A DNA stretch of 12,886 nt from Acidimicrobiales bacterium (GTDB taxonomy: Bacteria > Actinomycetota > Acidimicrobiia > Acidimicrobiales > SZUA-35): positions 1 to 12,886 of the forward strand of contig JABDJU010000058.1 of the NCBI GenBank assembly GCA_013003325.1, in the 5' to 3' direction. Positions 6,321 through 12,886 of this stretch are shown here, in pieces. Every line of letters begins with the position of its first letter. The first letter of the stretch is position 1. Made by a program: the position numbers and the translations under genes. The notes beneath the pieces are model-generated. The model saw nothing but the letters and a program-made list of their open reading frames with translations. It was not told the origin of the DNA and did not search any database.

Positions 6321-6935
6321 CTAACGGGTCGCAAGGAAATCATCGAGAACTTCCATGCGCAGCTCGCCGGAGCGCTGGCTGAAGTGGATGCCCCCGAAGT
6401 CGGAGCCAAACATCTCAGCGACCAGTTCGGGTCGATTGGCTTCGACCCACGGCCGAAGCTCAGCTTCGGTCTCGGTCAGACCATCCGGTGGCGGCCAGCT
6501 CGAGACGAAAACGGTACCGTCTTCGTCGACCCAGCCCCTGACGGTCGTCGCCGCTGTTTCACCTATCGCCTTGGAGTAGAACGAGTCGTCTCCGTACGTC
6601 ACAACCCCGGTGAAGTTCGTGTTATCGCCGGATCCTTGCGATTCGACAATCTCACTGAAAACCGGTTCGGCGTCCCAGCCGATATGCCATGCCACGAAGC
6701 GGTAATCCGAGGACTCGACGTCGTCCAAGCCGAATATCTCGGCGGCCTTGTTCAGGTCGCCGCCGCGCATCTCGGCCGCAGCGTCCTGCACGTGGTCGGT
6801 GGCAGACTTCTCATCGCTGAGAAGGAACCATCCGCCCAGCACCACAAGCACCACAGTTGCGAGCGCGATGTACAGCCGGTAGCGCCACCGACGGGTCGGC
6901 GCCTCCGCTGTGTTTGACGGGCTCATTGTCTTCAT
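6321..6935 (-). CDS. Single-pass membrane protein with outward-facing domain, unknown function
   Basis: 204 residues from ATG 6935-6933, a start well supported by GGAAGG eight bases upstream; longer frames to 7037 lack this. Residues 1-18 are a short, basic, cytoplasmic end (PTRRWRYR). Residues 19-39 form one membrane helix (LYIALATVVLVVLGGWFLL). About 160 acidic residues outside follow, with motifs such as DHVQDAAAEMRGGDLNKAAEIFGLDD, RFVAWHIGWDAEPVF and GWVDEDGTVFVSSWPPPDGLTETEAELRPWVE. There is no cysteine, lipobox or recognised catalytic motif. I do not recognise the family. It is transcribed toward the sigma gene. A 16-base palindrome about 25 bases upstream may regulate it. Confidence 0.75.
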   Translation of the reverse strand: MKTMSPSNTAEAPTRRWRYRLYIALATVVLVVLGGWFLLSDEKSATDHVQDAAAEMRGGDLNKAAEIFGLDDVESSDYRFVAWHIGWDAEPVFSEIVESQGSGDNTNFTGVVTYGDDSFYSKAIGETAATTVRGWVDEDGTVFVSSWPPPDGLTETEAELRPWVEANRPELVAEMFGSDFGGIHFSQRSGELRMEVLDDFLATR

Positions 6936-6959
6936 TTTTTGTACCTTCCTTTCGCACAT

Positions 6960-6975
6960 CGATTCGTCCGAATCG
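6960..6975. promoter_or_regulatory. 16-base palindrome, possible operator
   Basis: CGATTCG-TC-CGAATCG is a 7-base-arm inverted repeat with a two-base centre, 25 bases upstream of the start of the leftward membrane-protein gene and just beyond its ribosome binding site. Position and symmetry suit a dimeric repressor site or an mRNA leader hairpin. No regulator is assigned. Confidence 0.35.
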
Positions 6976-7086
6976 GGCAAAAGGACCAGCATCCAAAGAC
7001 TGTCGGCTGTTTCGCCCGACACCTCAGCATGAACCAAACCGCCGCTGCGAGCCAGAGGCCTCCGACCTCACATCTGGTACACAACT

Positions 7087-7173
7087 CGAAGGGCCGTGCC
7101 CCGTGAAGCGAGCGCCAGCGAGCCAAAACCTGGGCCAAAGAGGCGCAGGCGAGGCGAGAGGCCCCGGAGGGAA
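7087..7173. repeat. Intergenic direct repeat, copy 1
   Basis: 87 bases beginning CGAAGGGCCGTGCCCCGTG and ending GGAGGGAA. It matches copy 2 (7221-7309) with about a dozen differences including several one- or two-base indels. It is rich in GCGAGC and GGCGAGGCGAGAGGCC words. Confidence 0.85.
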
Positions 7174-7220
7174 TGGGTGGCCTGCCAGCGACTAGCACGT
7201 CACCCCGTTCCGGGCCGACC

Positions 7221-7309
7221 CGAAGGGCCGTGCCCGTGAAGCGAGCACCAGCGAGCGAGAACACGGGCCCAAGAGGCCCGAAGGCGAGGCGAGAGGCCCC
7301 CGGAGGGAA
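7221..7309. repeat. Intergenic direct repeat, copy 2, next to tRNA-Ile
   Basis: 89 bases beginning CGAAGGGCCGTGCCCGTG and ending CGGAGGGAA, 134 bases downstream of copy 1 and only seven bases from the 3' end of tRNA-Ile. Inside, GCCCGTG (7232-7238) can pair with CACGGGC (7262-7268). The pairing is not kept in copy 1, so a conserved RNA structure is not supported. Confidence 0.85.
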
Positions 7310-7316
7310 ATAGTCG

Positions 7317-7390
<74 letters not shown>

Positions 7391-7405
7391 GAGATAGAGG
7401 TCTGT

Positions 7406-7411
7406 AGATTA
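7406..7411 (-). promoter_or_regulatory. Possible -10 box for tRNA-Ile
   Basis: TAATCT on the minus strand, 15 bases upstream of the tRNA 5' end, in the 76-base gap after the DUF3566 gene. The -35 region is not convincing, so co-transcription with the upstream genes is also possible. Confidence 0.3.
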
Positions 7412-7466
7412 GCGCCACCACGGGCCTGCGGCTACCCGATTCCTGTGGCCGTTTGAGCCGACTGGT

Positions 7467-8267
7467 CTAGGGTTCGATCGGAGCAGCCGCAACCGCAGCC
7501 TTGTCGGCCCGCATGGCTTTTGCCTGGGCCCGGCGAACCGTGCGCACCCGCTCCTCTTCGATGACCGTGAAGCGGATTCCGCCGGTCAGGTCGGAGATCA
7601 GGTTGAAGACCACACTGAGGAGAACCAGCAGCACCGATGAGGCCAGCGTCATCATGGCAGCACCGACCAGGGCGGCGCGGAACACCGCCGATTCATCGAT
7701 CACGAACTCCTCGAGTGAGCCGAGTTCTGCGATCAGGCTTTCGAGATTCTCCACCACGCCGGCCAGTTCGGCGGCGTTCCACACCAGGACAGCCGAGAGC
7801 AGCAGCGCCCCGAACAGCACCACATGGAACAGGATCGAGAAGCGCAGCACCGACCACGGATCGACGTGGCGCACCACCCGGCGGACCTTTCGTGCCTTCA
7901 GCTTGGGGCGACCGCCGGCGTTCTCGATGCGGAAATCGATAACGGTGCTTGGATCGGAGGCGAGCCGTCGCGGGATCACCACCTGCTGTCCCGGTGGTGC
8001 CGAACCGGGCTGGACCAACGGCGGACCGGACGGAACCACCGCGGGGCCAGCCGGCGGCATGGGGGTGACGGTCGGCGCCTGTTCCAACACCGGGGACGAG
8101 TGGGCGGTGCCGCTGTCGAGATCGATCACGGTTTCGCCTCGTCCGTCGCCGTCGAACGCCTCGCCGTCGAGATCGAAGAACTCGTCGGTGGCTGGCTCGA
8201 AACCCAGTGCTTGAACGAGATCGTCGTCGATCACGAGTTCATCCGAGGCGGCGTTGGGCGGGACCAT
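7467..8267 (-). CDS. DUF3566 family membrane protein (Rv0007-like)
   Basis: 266 residues from ATG 8267; a GTG nine codons earlier (8294) is the alternative, but neither has a clear ribosome binding site. The first ~125 residues look disordered: acidic (VIDDDLV, DEFFDLDGEAFDGDG), then Pro-rich (about 65-95). A basic stretch PKLKARKVRRVVRHVDPWSV leads into membrane helix 1 (143-163). A loop with a short helix (170-190) is followed by membrane helix 2 (196-222). The DUF3566 signature is DLTGGIRFTVIEEERV (226-241). This family sits just downstream of gyrA in many actinobacteria (Rv0007 in M. tuberculosis); its role is not firmly known, though membrane or cell-envelope functions have been suggested. 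The tail is basic, then Ala-rich. Confidence 0.88.
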   Translation of the reverse strand: MVPPNAASDELVIDDDLVQALGFEPATDEFFDLDGEAFDGDGRGETVIDLDSGTAHSSPVLEQAPTVTPMPPAGPAVVPSGPPLVQPGSAPPGQQVVIPRRLASDPSTVIDFRIENAGGRPKLKARKVRRVVRHVDPWSVLRFSILFHVVLFGALLLSAVLVWNAAELAGVVENLESLIAELGSLEEFVIDESAVFRAALVGAAMMTLASSVLLVLLSVVFNLISDLTGGIRFTVIEEERVRTVRRAQAKAMRADKAAVAAAPIEP

Positions 8268-8306
8268 ACAGGCGCCGATGATAGTTGGAATCACGTCGTT
8301 TGCAGG

Positions 8307-8636
8307 TCACCCCGGACCGCGTGGGCGAATCTGCTTCTCCGCCCGCGCTTCAGCCTCGACCCCGTTTCGCACCACGCGGACCGTCACGGTCAATCCATCG
8401 CGGGTAAAGCTGACCAAGTCGGCGCCGTTGGCACTAGCAAAAGCGGCCGCCTCGGCCCGACCCGATGCTGCTCCGGCCAGCGCTGCCGCATCGGCGGCTG
8501 ACTGGGCGGCCGCTCGGTCGACCACCCGGTTGGCAACACCGACGACCAATAGACCGCATACCAGCGCAACTGCCAACCACAACGCGAAGGCGGGCACGAG
8601 TACTCCCCGCTCCCCTGCCCGTCGTTCTGAGGCCAT
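8307..8636 (-). CDS. TadE/TadG-like small membrane protein
   Basis: 109 residues from ATG 8636. A short charged start (MASERRAGERG) precedes one membrane helix at about 12-34, followed at once by VVDRAAAQSAADAAALAGA, the Ala-rich stretch typical of the small TadE/TadG-like proteins (Rv3654c type, TIGR03816) linked to Flp-pilus secretion. The rest is a short outward domain (EAAAFASANGADLVSFTRDG and two beta-like strands). These genes normally stand in a tad/pilus cluster with an ATPase and TadB/C; here it is alone between gyrA and the DUF3566 gene. It starts 42 bases after the gyrA stop and ends 39 bases before the DUF3566 ATG, so it is probably in the same transcript. No Shine-Dalgarno is visible. 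Confidence 0.75.
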   Translation of the reverse strand: MASERRAGERGVLVPAFALWLAVALVCGLLVVGVANRVVDRAAAQSAADAAALAGAASGRAEAAAFASANGADLVSFTRDGLTVTVRVVRNGVEAEARAEKQIRPRGPG

Positions 8637-8678
8637 CGACCGAATCTATCGGCCTGATATACGTTTGATTACGTTATT

Positions 8679-11225
8679 CTACTCTTCTTGATCACTCGAC
8701 TCAGAGAGCTGGTCCTCTACTGCAGAGTCATCGATACCAACCAACGGATCGGGGCCTTCGTCGGGGCTTTCGAGGATCCGGGCAACCGCCGACACCCGGT
8801 CGTCGGCGGCCAGGTTCATCACCCTGACCCCGGTTGCGTCGCGGCCTTGTTGTGAGATCTCATCGACCCTGGTGCGGATCACGACGCCATTGTTGGAAAT
8901 CAGAAGCACCTGATCCGATTCGGTCACGAACATCGCTCCAGCGACAACGCCCTTCTTCTCGTTGACCTTCACACAGCGCACGCCGAGTCCGGCCCGGTTC
9001 TTCGGTGTGAACAGCGAAGGGTCGACCCGTTTGCCGAATCCTTCGTCGGTGACGACGAGCAGATCAGCTTCAGGGTGGTACACATCCATGGAGACCAACC
9101 GATCACCGTCGCGGAATTTCATACCCACCACACCTGCGGCGGTTCGTCCCATCGATCGAACCTGATCCTCTTTGAACCGCAGCGCCTGACCCTTCTCCGA
9201 CACCATGAAGATGTCGTGCACTCCGTTGGTCGGCACGACCGTGACCAGCTCGTCGCCGTCGTTCAATTTGATGGCTCGCAACCCGGCCTTCAGGTTGCTG
9301 TCGTAGGCGTTGAACAGCGTCTTCTTCACTCGACCCATCCGAGTTGCGAAGAACAAATAGCGGTTGGTCTCATAGTCCCGCGTATCGATGATGGCCTGCA
9401 CGGTCTCGTCGGGTTCGAGCTGCAGCAGGTTCACCAACGCCATGCCCCGAGATTGCCGGCTGGTGATCGGAATCTGGTGGGCCTTGATCCGGTACACCTT
9501 GCCCCGGTTGGAGAAGAACAACAGATACGCATGAGCCGAGGTCTGAAGAAGGTGGGCGATGATGTCTTCTTCGTCGTCCTTGACCTTGGCGCCTGTGACT
9601 CCACGACCACCTCTTCCCTGGGCTCTGAACTCGGTGACCGATATCGACTTGATGTAGCCGCTGGTGGTGAGGGTGATGATCACTTCTTCGTCGTCGATCA
9701 GATCTTCTATGCCGAGTTCACCAGGATCGTTGGTGAGCACGCTGCGTCTCGCAGTTGCGAACTCGTCTCTGATCTCGAGGAGCTCCTCCTTGATGACCTG
9801 ATCCCGCCGTTCCGGGCTGGTGAGTACGGCGTCGAGTTCGGCGATCAACTCGCGAGCCTTCGCCATTCGCTCCTCGAGATCGATGCGGGCCAGCCGGGTG
9901 AGCTGACCGATCTGCATCGAGAGGATCGCGTCGGCTTGTGCCGGTGAAAACGAGAACGGCGTGGCCTCCAGCCCGGCCCGGGCCGCCGGGCGATCCTCGC
10001 TGGCTCGGATGAGCGCGATGATCTCGTCGAGCACATCGCGAGCTCTGAGCAACCCCTCGTCGATGTGGAGCTTGCGGGCCGCCTCGTCACGGTCGTATTG
10101 CGAACGACGGGTGATGACTTCCCGTTGATGATCCACGTAGGCGACCAGGAGATCGCGGAGGTTCATCTGGCGGGGAACACCATCGACCAGCGCGACCATG
10201 TTGGCGCTGAAAGTCATCTGCATCGGCGTGTGCTTGTACAGGTTGTTCAGCACGACGATGGCCGGTGCGTCCCGTTTGAGTTCGAACACCAGCCGCAGCT
10301 TGCCCCGGGCCGACTCGTTGCGAATCTCGCGGATGCCGTCGATGACGCCCTTTTCGACCGCATCAGCGGCCTTTTCCGCAATCCGGTCGACAGAGGTCTG
10401 GTAGGGCACCTCGGTGACCACGATCTCAGACTTCTTGCCGTCTTCGACAATCTCGGCCACCGCCCGCATCTTGATGCTGCCTTTGCCGGTTCGGTAGGCG
10501 TCTCGAATCCCCATGCGACCCAGAATCTGGGCACCGGTCGGGAAGTCCGGACCCTTCACGAACTCGGCGAGATCGTCGGAAGAGGCGTCAGAGTTTTCGA
10601 GCAGGTGCACGGTGGCGTCGATCGCCTCACCCAGATTGTGCGGCGGGATGTTGGTGGCCATACCAACGGCGATGCCCTGGCTGCCGTTGACCAAAAGATT
10701 CGGGAATCGTGACGGGAGGACGGTGGGTTCAGCCTTCTTGCCGTCGAAGTTGTCGGCCATGTCGACGGTGTCTTTGTCGATCCCCTCGACCATCTTCATG
10801 GCCAGCTCGGTGAGGCGGGCCTCGGTATACCGATACGCCGCCGGAGGATCGTCGGGCGAACCGAAGTTCCCATGCGGATCGACCAGGGTGTGACGAAGCG
10901 AGAACGACTGACCCATTCGCACCATGGCGTCGTAGATAGCGGTATCGCCATGGGGGTGATAGCTACCGATGACCTCGCCCACCACGGTGGCACTCTTCAC
11001 ATGCGCACGGGCGGGGGTATGCCCGCGGTCGTACATCGCCCACAAGATCCGGCGATGCACCGGCTTGAGGCCATCTCGCGCATCGGGCAGAGCTCGGGAC
11101 ACGATGACAGACATGGCGTACTCGAGGAACGAGGTCTCCATCTCGGTCTGGATTTCGATGGGTTCGATGCCCTCGAGCAGACCGTCGGAATCGAGGTCGG
11201 CGTCGTTGTTCGGGACGTCTGTCAT
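8679..11225 (-). CDS. gyrA: DNA gyrase subunit A
   Basis: 848 residues, full length for the family. GyrA forms an A2B2 complex with GyrB that introduces negative supercoils using ATP. The winged-helix breakage domain shows SYHPHGDTAIYD (88-99), with Thr95 and Asp99 at the positions of E. coli Ser83 and Asp87, and PAAYRYTEARL with the DNA-cleaving Tyr133. The long coiled-coil arm covers about 370-500. QGRGGRG at 536-542 is the GyrA box, which is diagnostic for gyrase rather than topoisomerase IV, and the beta-pinwheel domain follows to about 820. The tail is acidic. Within the arm, SMQIGQLTRL (436-445) departs from the usual basic MQLRRL. ATG 11225 has AGGAGG seven bases upstream, which overlaps the gyrB stop. 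Confidence 0.98.
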   Translation of the reverse strand: MTDVPNNDADLDSDGLLEGIEPIEIQTEMETSFLEYAMSVIVSRALPDARDGLKPVHRRILWAMYDRGHTPARAHVKSATVVGEVIGSYHPHGDTAIYDAMVRMGQSFSLRHTLVDPHGNFGSPDDPPAAYRYTEARLTELAMKMVEGIDKDTVDMADNFDGKKAEPTVLPSRFPNLLVNGSQGIAVGMATNIPPHNLGEAIDATVHLLENSDASSDDLAEFVKGPDFPTGAQILGRMGIRDAYRTGKGSIKMRAVAEIVEDGKKSEIVVTEVPYQTSVDRIAEKAADAVEKGVIDGIREIRNESARGKLRLVFELKRDAPAIVVLNNLYKHTPMQMTFSANMVALVDGVPRQMNLRDLLVAYVDHQREVITRRSQYDRDEAARKLHIDEGLLRARDVLDEIIALIRASEDRPAARAGLEATPFSFSPAQADAILSMQIGQLTRLARIDLEERMAKARELIAELDAVLTSPERRDQVIKEELLEIRDEFATARRSVLTNDPGELGIEDLIDDEEVIITLTTSGYIKSISVTEFRAQGRGGRGVTGAKVKDDEEDIIAHLLQTSAHAYLLFFSNRGKVYRIKAHQIPITSRQSRGMALVNLLQLEPDETVQAIIDTRDYETNRYLFFATRMGRVKKTLFNAYDSNLKAGLRAIKLNDGDELVTVVPTNGVHDIFMVSEKGQALRFKEDQVRSMGRTAAGVVGMKFRDGDRLVSMDVYHPEADLLVVTDEGFGKRVDPSLFTPKNRAGLGVRCVKVNEKKGVVAGAMFVTESDQVLLISNNGVVIRTRVDEISQQGRDATGVRVMNLAADDRVSAVARILESPDEGPDPLVGIDDSAVEDQLSESSDQEE

Positions 11226-11232
11226 GCTCGTT

Positions 11233-11239
11233 CCTCCTA
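11233..11239 (-). promoter_or_regulatory. gyrA ribosome binding site overlapping the gyrB stop
   Basis: TAGGAGG on the minus strand joins the gyrB stop codon (TAG, 11239-11237) with a perfect AGGAGG (11238-11233), seven bases before the gyrA ATG. Ribosomes finishing gyrB would re-initiate on gyrA, helping keep the subunits in equal amounts. Confidence 0.85.
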
Positions 11240-12886
11240 GATGTCCAGGAAGCGGACGTCGTCGGCGTTGTTCTGGATGAACAACTTGCGGCTTTCGACG
11301 TCTTCACCCATCAGGACGGCGAAGATCTCGTCGGCCACGACCGCGGTTTCGACTGTGACTTGAAGCAACGTTCGACTCGACGCGTCCATCGTGGTCTCTT
11401 GCAGCTCGATGGCATCCATCTCGCCGAGGCCCTTCAGTCGAGCGAACTCGGCGTTAGGGTTCTCGGCCTTGTAGGCGTCGCGTGCGGCGTCGTCCTTGAG
11501 ATACACCTTGGAGCGCCCGGCCTGGGTGCTGTACAGCGGGGGCTGAGCCACGTAGACATAGCCGGCTTCGACCAGCGGACGCATCTGCCGGAAAAAGAAG
11601 GTCAGCAGTAGCGTGCGGATGTGTGACCCATCGACGTCGGCGTCGGCCAGGAGGATGATCTTGTGGTACCGGGCCTTCTCGAGATCGAAATCTTCGCCGA
11701 TACCGGCACCGAGCGCCTGGATGAGCGAGATGATCTCCGTGTTCTTGAAGATGCGGTCGGGACGGGCTCGCTCAACATTGAGGATCTTGCCGCGAATCGG
11801 CAGAATCGCCTGGCTGTAGGGGTTACGGGCGTCCTTGGCCGTGCCGCCGGCGCTGTTTCCCTCGACGATGAACAGCTCCGACTCGTGGGGATGCTTGCTT
11901 TGACAGTCGGCCAGCTTGCCCGGTAGGCCTGAGCCGCTCAGAGCCGACTTGCGAACGGTCTGGCGTGCCTTCATCGCCGCGATCCGCCCTCGCTGGGCCT
12001 GAACGGCCTTGGCCACCATCGCCTTGGCTTCCCGTGGGTGTTCTTCGAGCCATTCTGCAAGCTTCTCGTTGGTCGCTTTGGTCACCAGTGACCGCATCGA
12101 CACATTGCCCAGCTTGGACTTGGTCTGCCCCTCGAACTGGGGCTCGGCGAGACGGACCGAGATGATGGCTGTCATTCCCTCGCGGATGTCTTCGCCCGCC
12201 AGGTTTTCGTCTTTCTCCTTGAGGGAACCGTGGGATTTGGCGTACGCATTGACGGTGCGGGTGAGGGCTGAACGGAAGCCTTCTTCGTGCATCCCGCCCT
12301 CGGTCGTCGAGATACCGTTGGCGAAACTGTGAATACCGTCGCTTTGGAAACCGGTATTCCATGAGAACGCGATCTCGACCTCCTCGCCATTCCCCTGTTC
12401 TGTGAAGTGCCCGATCTCTTCGAAGAGGGCTTCTTTGGCCGAGTTGAGGTGTCTCACGAAGTCGCGCAGGCCGCCGTCGTAGCGGAAGGTCACCGGCTCG
12501 ACATCGTCGTGCCGGTCATCGTGAAGGCGAAACTCGAGGCCGGCGTTGAGGAAGGCCATCGTCTGGAACCGCTCCATCAGGGTCTTGCGGTTGAACACCG
12601 TGCCCTCTTTGAAGATCTCAGGATCGGGCCAAAAACGCACCGTCGTGCCACGACGGGGTGACCCGTCGGCACCGGTCGGCGAGGCGCCGACCTCGTGGAG
12701 AGTCTGATCGGTCTCACCGCCGTCTTTGAACGACATGAAATGCCGCGTGCCCTCGCGGTCGATTTCGACCTCCACCCTGGTGGACTGGGCGTTCACCACG
12801 GACACCCCGACCCCATGAAGGCCTCCCGAAACCTTGTAGCCCGACGCCTCGCCACCGAACTTGCCGCCGGCATGAAGAACGGTGAG
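11237..12886 (-). CDS. gyrB: DNA gyrase subunit B, N-terminus beyond window edge
   Basis: 549 residues are visible; the frame is open to the right edge (LTVLHAGGKFGG at the edge), so roughly the first 100-130 residues and the ATP-binding Asn/Asp motifs are missing. GGLHGVGVSVVNA is the glycine-rich ATP lid of GHKL ATPases. QTKSKLGN marks the transducer region with its ATP-contacting Lys. The TOPRIM domain has FIVEGNSAGG (catalytic Glu, codon 11861-11863) and ADADVDGSHI (metal-binding Asp cluster near 11622-11655), then GKILNVERAR and RLKGLGEM. The C-terminus NADDVRFLDI is typical. An Asn stands after EG (codon 11855-11857) where most gyrases have Asp. It supplies the ATPase and metal site for strand passage. 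The gap to gyrA is 11 bases. Confidence 0.97.
   Translation of the reverse strand, partial: LTVLHAGGKFGGEASGYKVSGGLHGVGVSVVNAQSTRVEVEIDREGTRHFMSFKDGGETDQTLHEVGASPTGADGSPRRGTTVRFWPDPEIFKEGTVFNRKTLMERFQTMAFLNAGLEFRLHDDRHDDVEPVTFRYDGGLRDFVRHLNSAKEALFEEIGHFTEQGNGEEVEIAFSWNTGFQSDGIHSFANGISTTEGGMHEEGFRSALTRTVNAYAKSHGSLKEKDENLAGEDIREGMTAIISVRLAEPQFEGQTKSKLGNVSMRSLVTKATNEKLAEWLEEHPREAKAMVAKAVQAQRGRIAAMKARQTVRKSALSGSGLPGKLADCQSKHPHESELFIVEGNSAGGTAKDARNPYSQAILPIRGKILNVERARPDRIFKNTEIISLIQALGAGIGEDFDLEKARYHKIILLADADVDGSHIRTLLLTFFFRQMRPLVEAGYVYVAQPPLYSTQAGRSKVYLKDDAARDAYKAENPNAEFARLKGLGEMDAIELQETTMDASSRTLLQVTVETAVVADEIFAVLMGEDVESRKLFIQNNADDVRFLDI

Larger units (their letters stand above)
6976..7316. other. 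Gene-free stretch between tRNA-Ile and membrane-protein gene
   Basis: About 340 bases with no credible gene; open frames here are driven by GC-rich repeats. It contains two near-identical 88-base direct repeats (7087-7173 and 7221-7309) separated by 47 unrelated bases. The stretch 6976-7086 shows nothing I can assign apart from room for a promoter of the downstream leftward gene. Confidence 0.6.

Noticed and set aside
6932..7264. Leftward frame of 110 codons between tRNA-Ile and the membrane-protein gene
   Set aside because: It is built from the two intergenic repeats and overlaps the well-supported start of the membrane-protein gene in another frame.
7081..7316. CRISPR array or rho-independent terminator in the repeat region
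   Set aside because: Only two long imperfect copies with one spacer and no cas genes; no hairpin conserved between the copies and no T run.
8643..8668. Sigma-28-like TCAA...GCCGATAG on the minus strand before the TadE-like gene
   Set aside because: The spacing between the blocks is only 11 bases against about 15-17, so the promoter match fails.
9075..9947. Rightward 290-codon frame opposite gyrA
   Set aside because: The frame is an antisense shadow of gyrA, with His/Asp/Val-rich composition and no family resemblance.

Overview
The window looks like chromosomal DNA from a high-GC actinobacterium, and I infer class Acidimicrobiia or a close relative. The grounds are high-GC codon use, a mycothiol-dependent-type DinB enzyme, a DUF3566 membrane protein downstream of gyrA, and the order gyrB-gyrA-(TadE-like)-DUF3566-tRNA-Ile. 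That order resembles the mycobacterial gyrB-gyrA-Rv0007-ileT segment near oriC. The window is therefore probably an origin-proximal housekeeping region. I see no transposase, integrase, CRISPR array, toxin-antitoxin pair or phage gene.

Layout. Bases 1-700 (minus) hold the N-terminal part of a secreted M23 (LytM) peptidase that runs off the left edge. A 317-base divergent spacer follows. From about 1018 to 6266 everything reads rightward: rpmB-rpmG (ribosomal proteins L28 and L33, both of the zinc-free type) and a strong terminator hairpin; then a PlsC-like acyltransferase, a DUF1295 membrane protein, a mycothiol-dependent maleylpyruvate-isomerase-like enzyme, a 49-residue coupled small ORF, an NAD(P)-binding saccharopine-dehydrogenase-like protein, and a FliA/WhiG-type sigma factor. 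The sigma gene is preceded by two tandem copies of a promoter-like element resembling sigma-28 promoters. A GC-rich hairpin at 6291-6315 separates it from the convergent block.

From 12886 down to 6321 everything reads leftward: gyrB (5' end missing), gyrA, a TadE/TadG-like membrane protein, a DUF3566 membrane protein, tRNA-Ile(GAT), two ~88-base direct repeats, and a single-pass membrane protein of unknown function.

How the parts relate. gyrB and gyrA are separated by 11 bases and the gyrA ribosome binding site overlaps the gyrB stop, so the two gyrase subunits are coupled. The rightward genes from 1467 to 5204 are tightly packed (9-base gap, 66-base gap, then two overlaps). They read as one or two operons touching membrane lipid, thiol and redox metabolism, but no shared pathway is evident. 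The sigma factor seems to have its own, possibly autoregulated, promoters.

I did not find a clearly new multi-gene system. The best leads are the duplicated sigma-28-like promoters, a terminator hairpin inside the start of the acyltransferase reading frame, the 49-residue coupled ORF, the repeat pair beside tRNA-Ile, and an Asn in the GyrB quinolone-pocket motif where Asp is usual.
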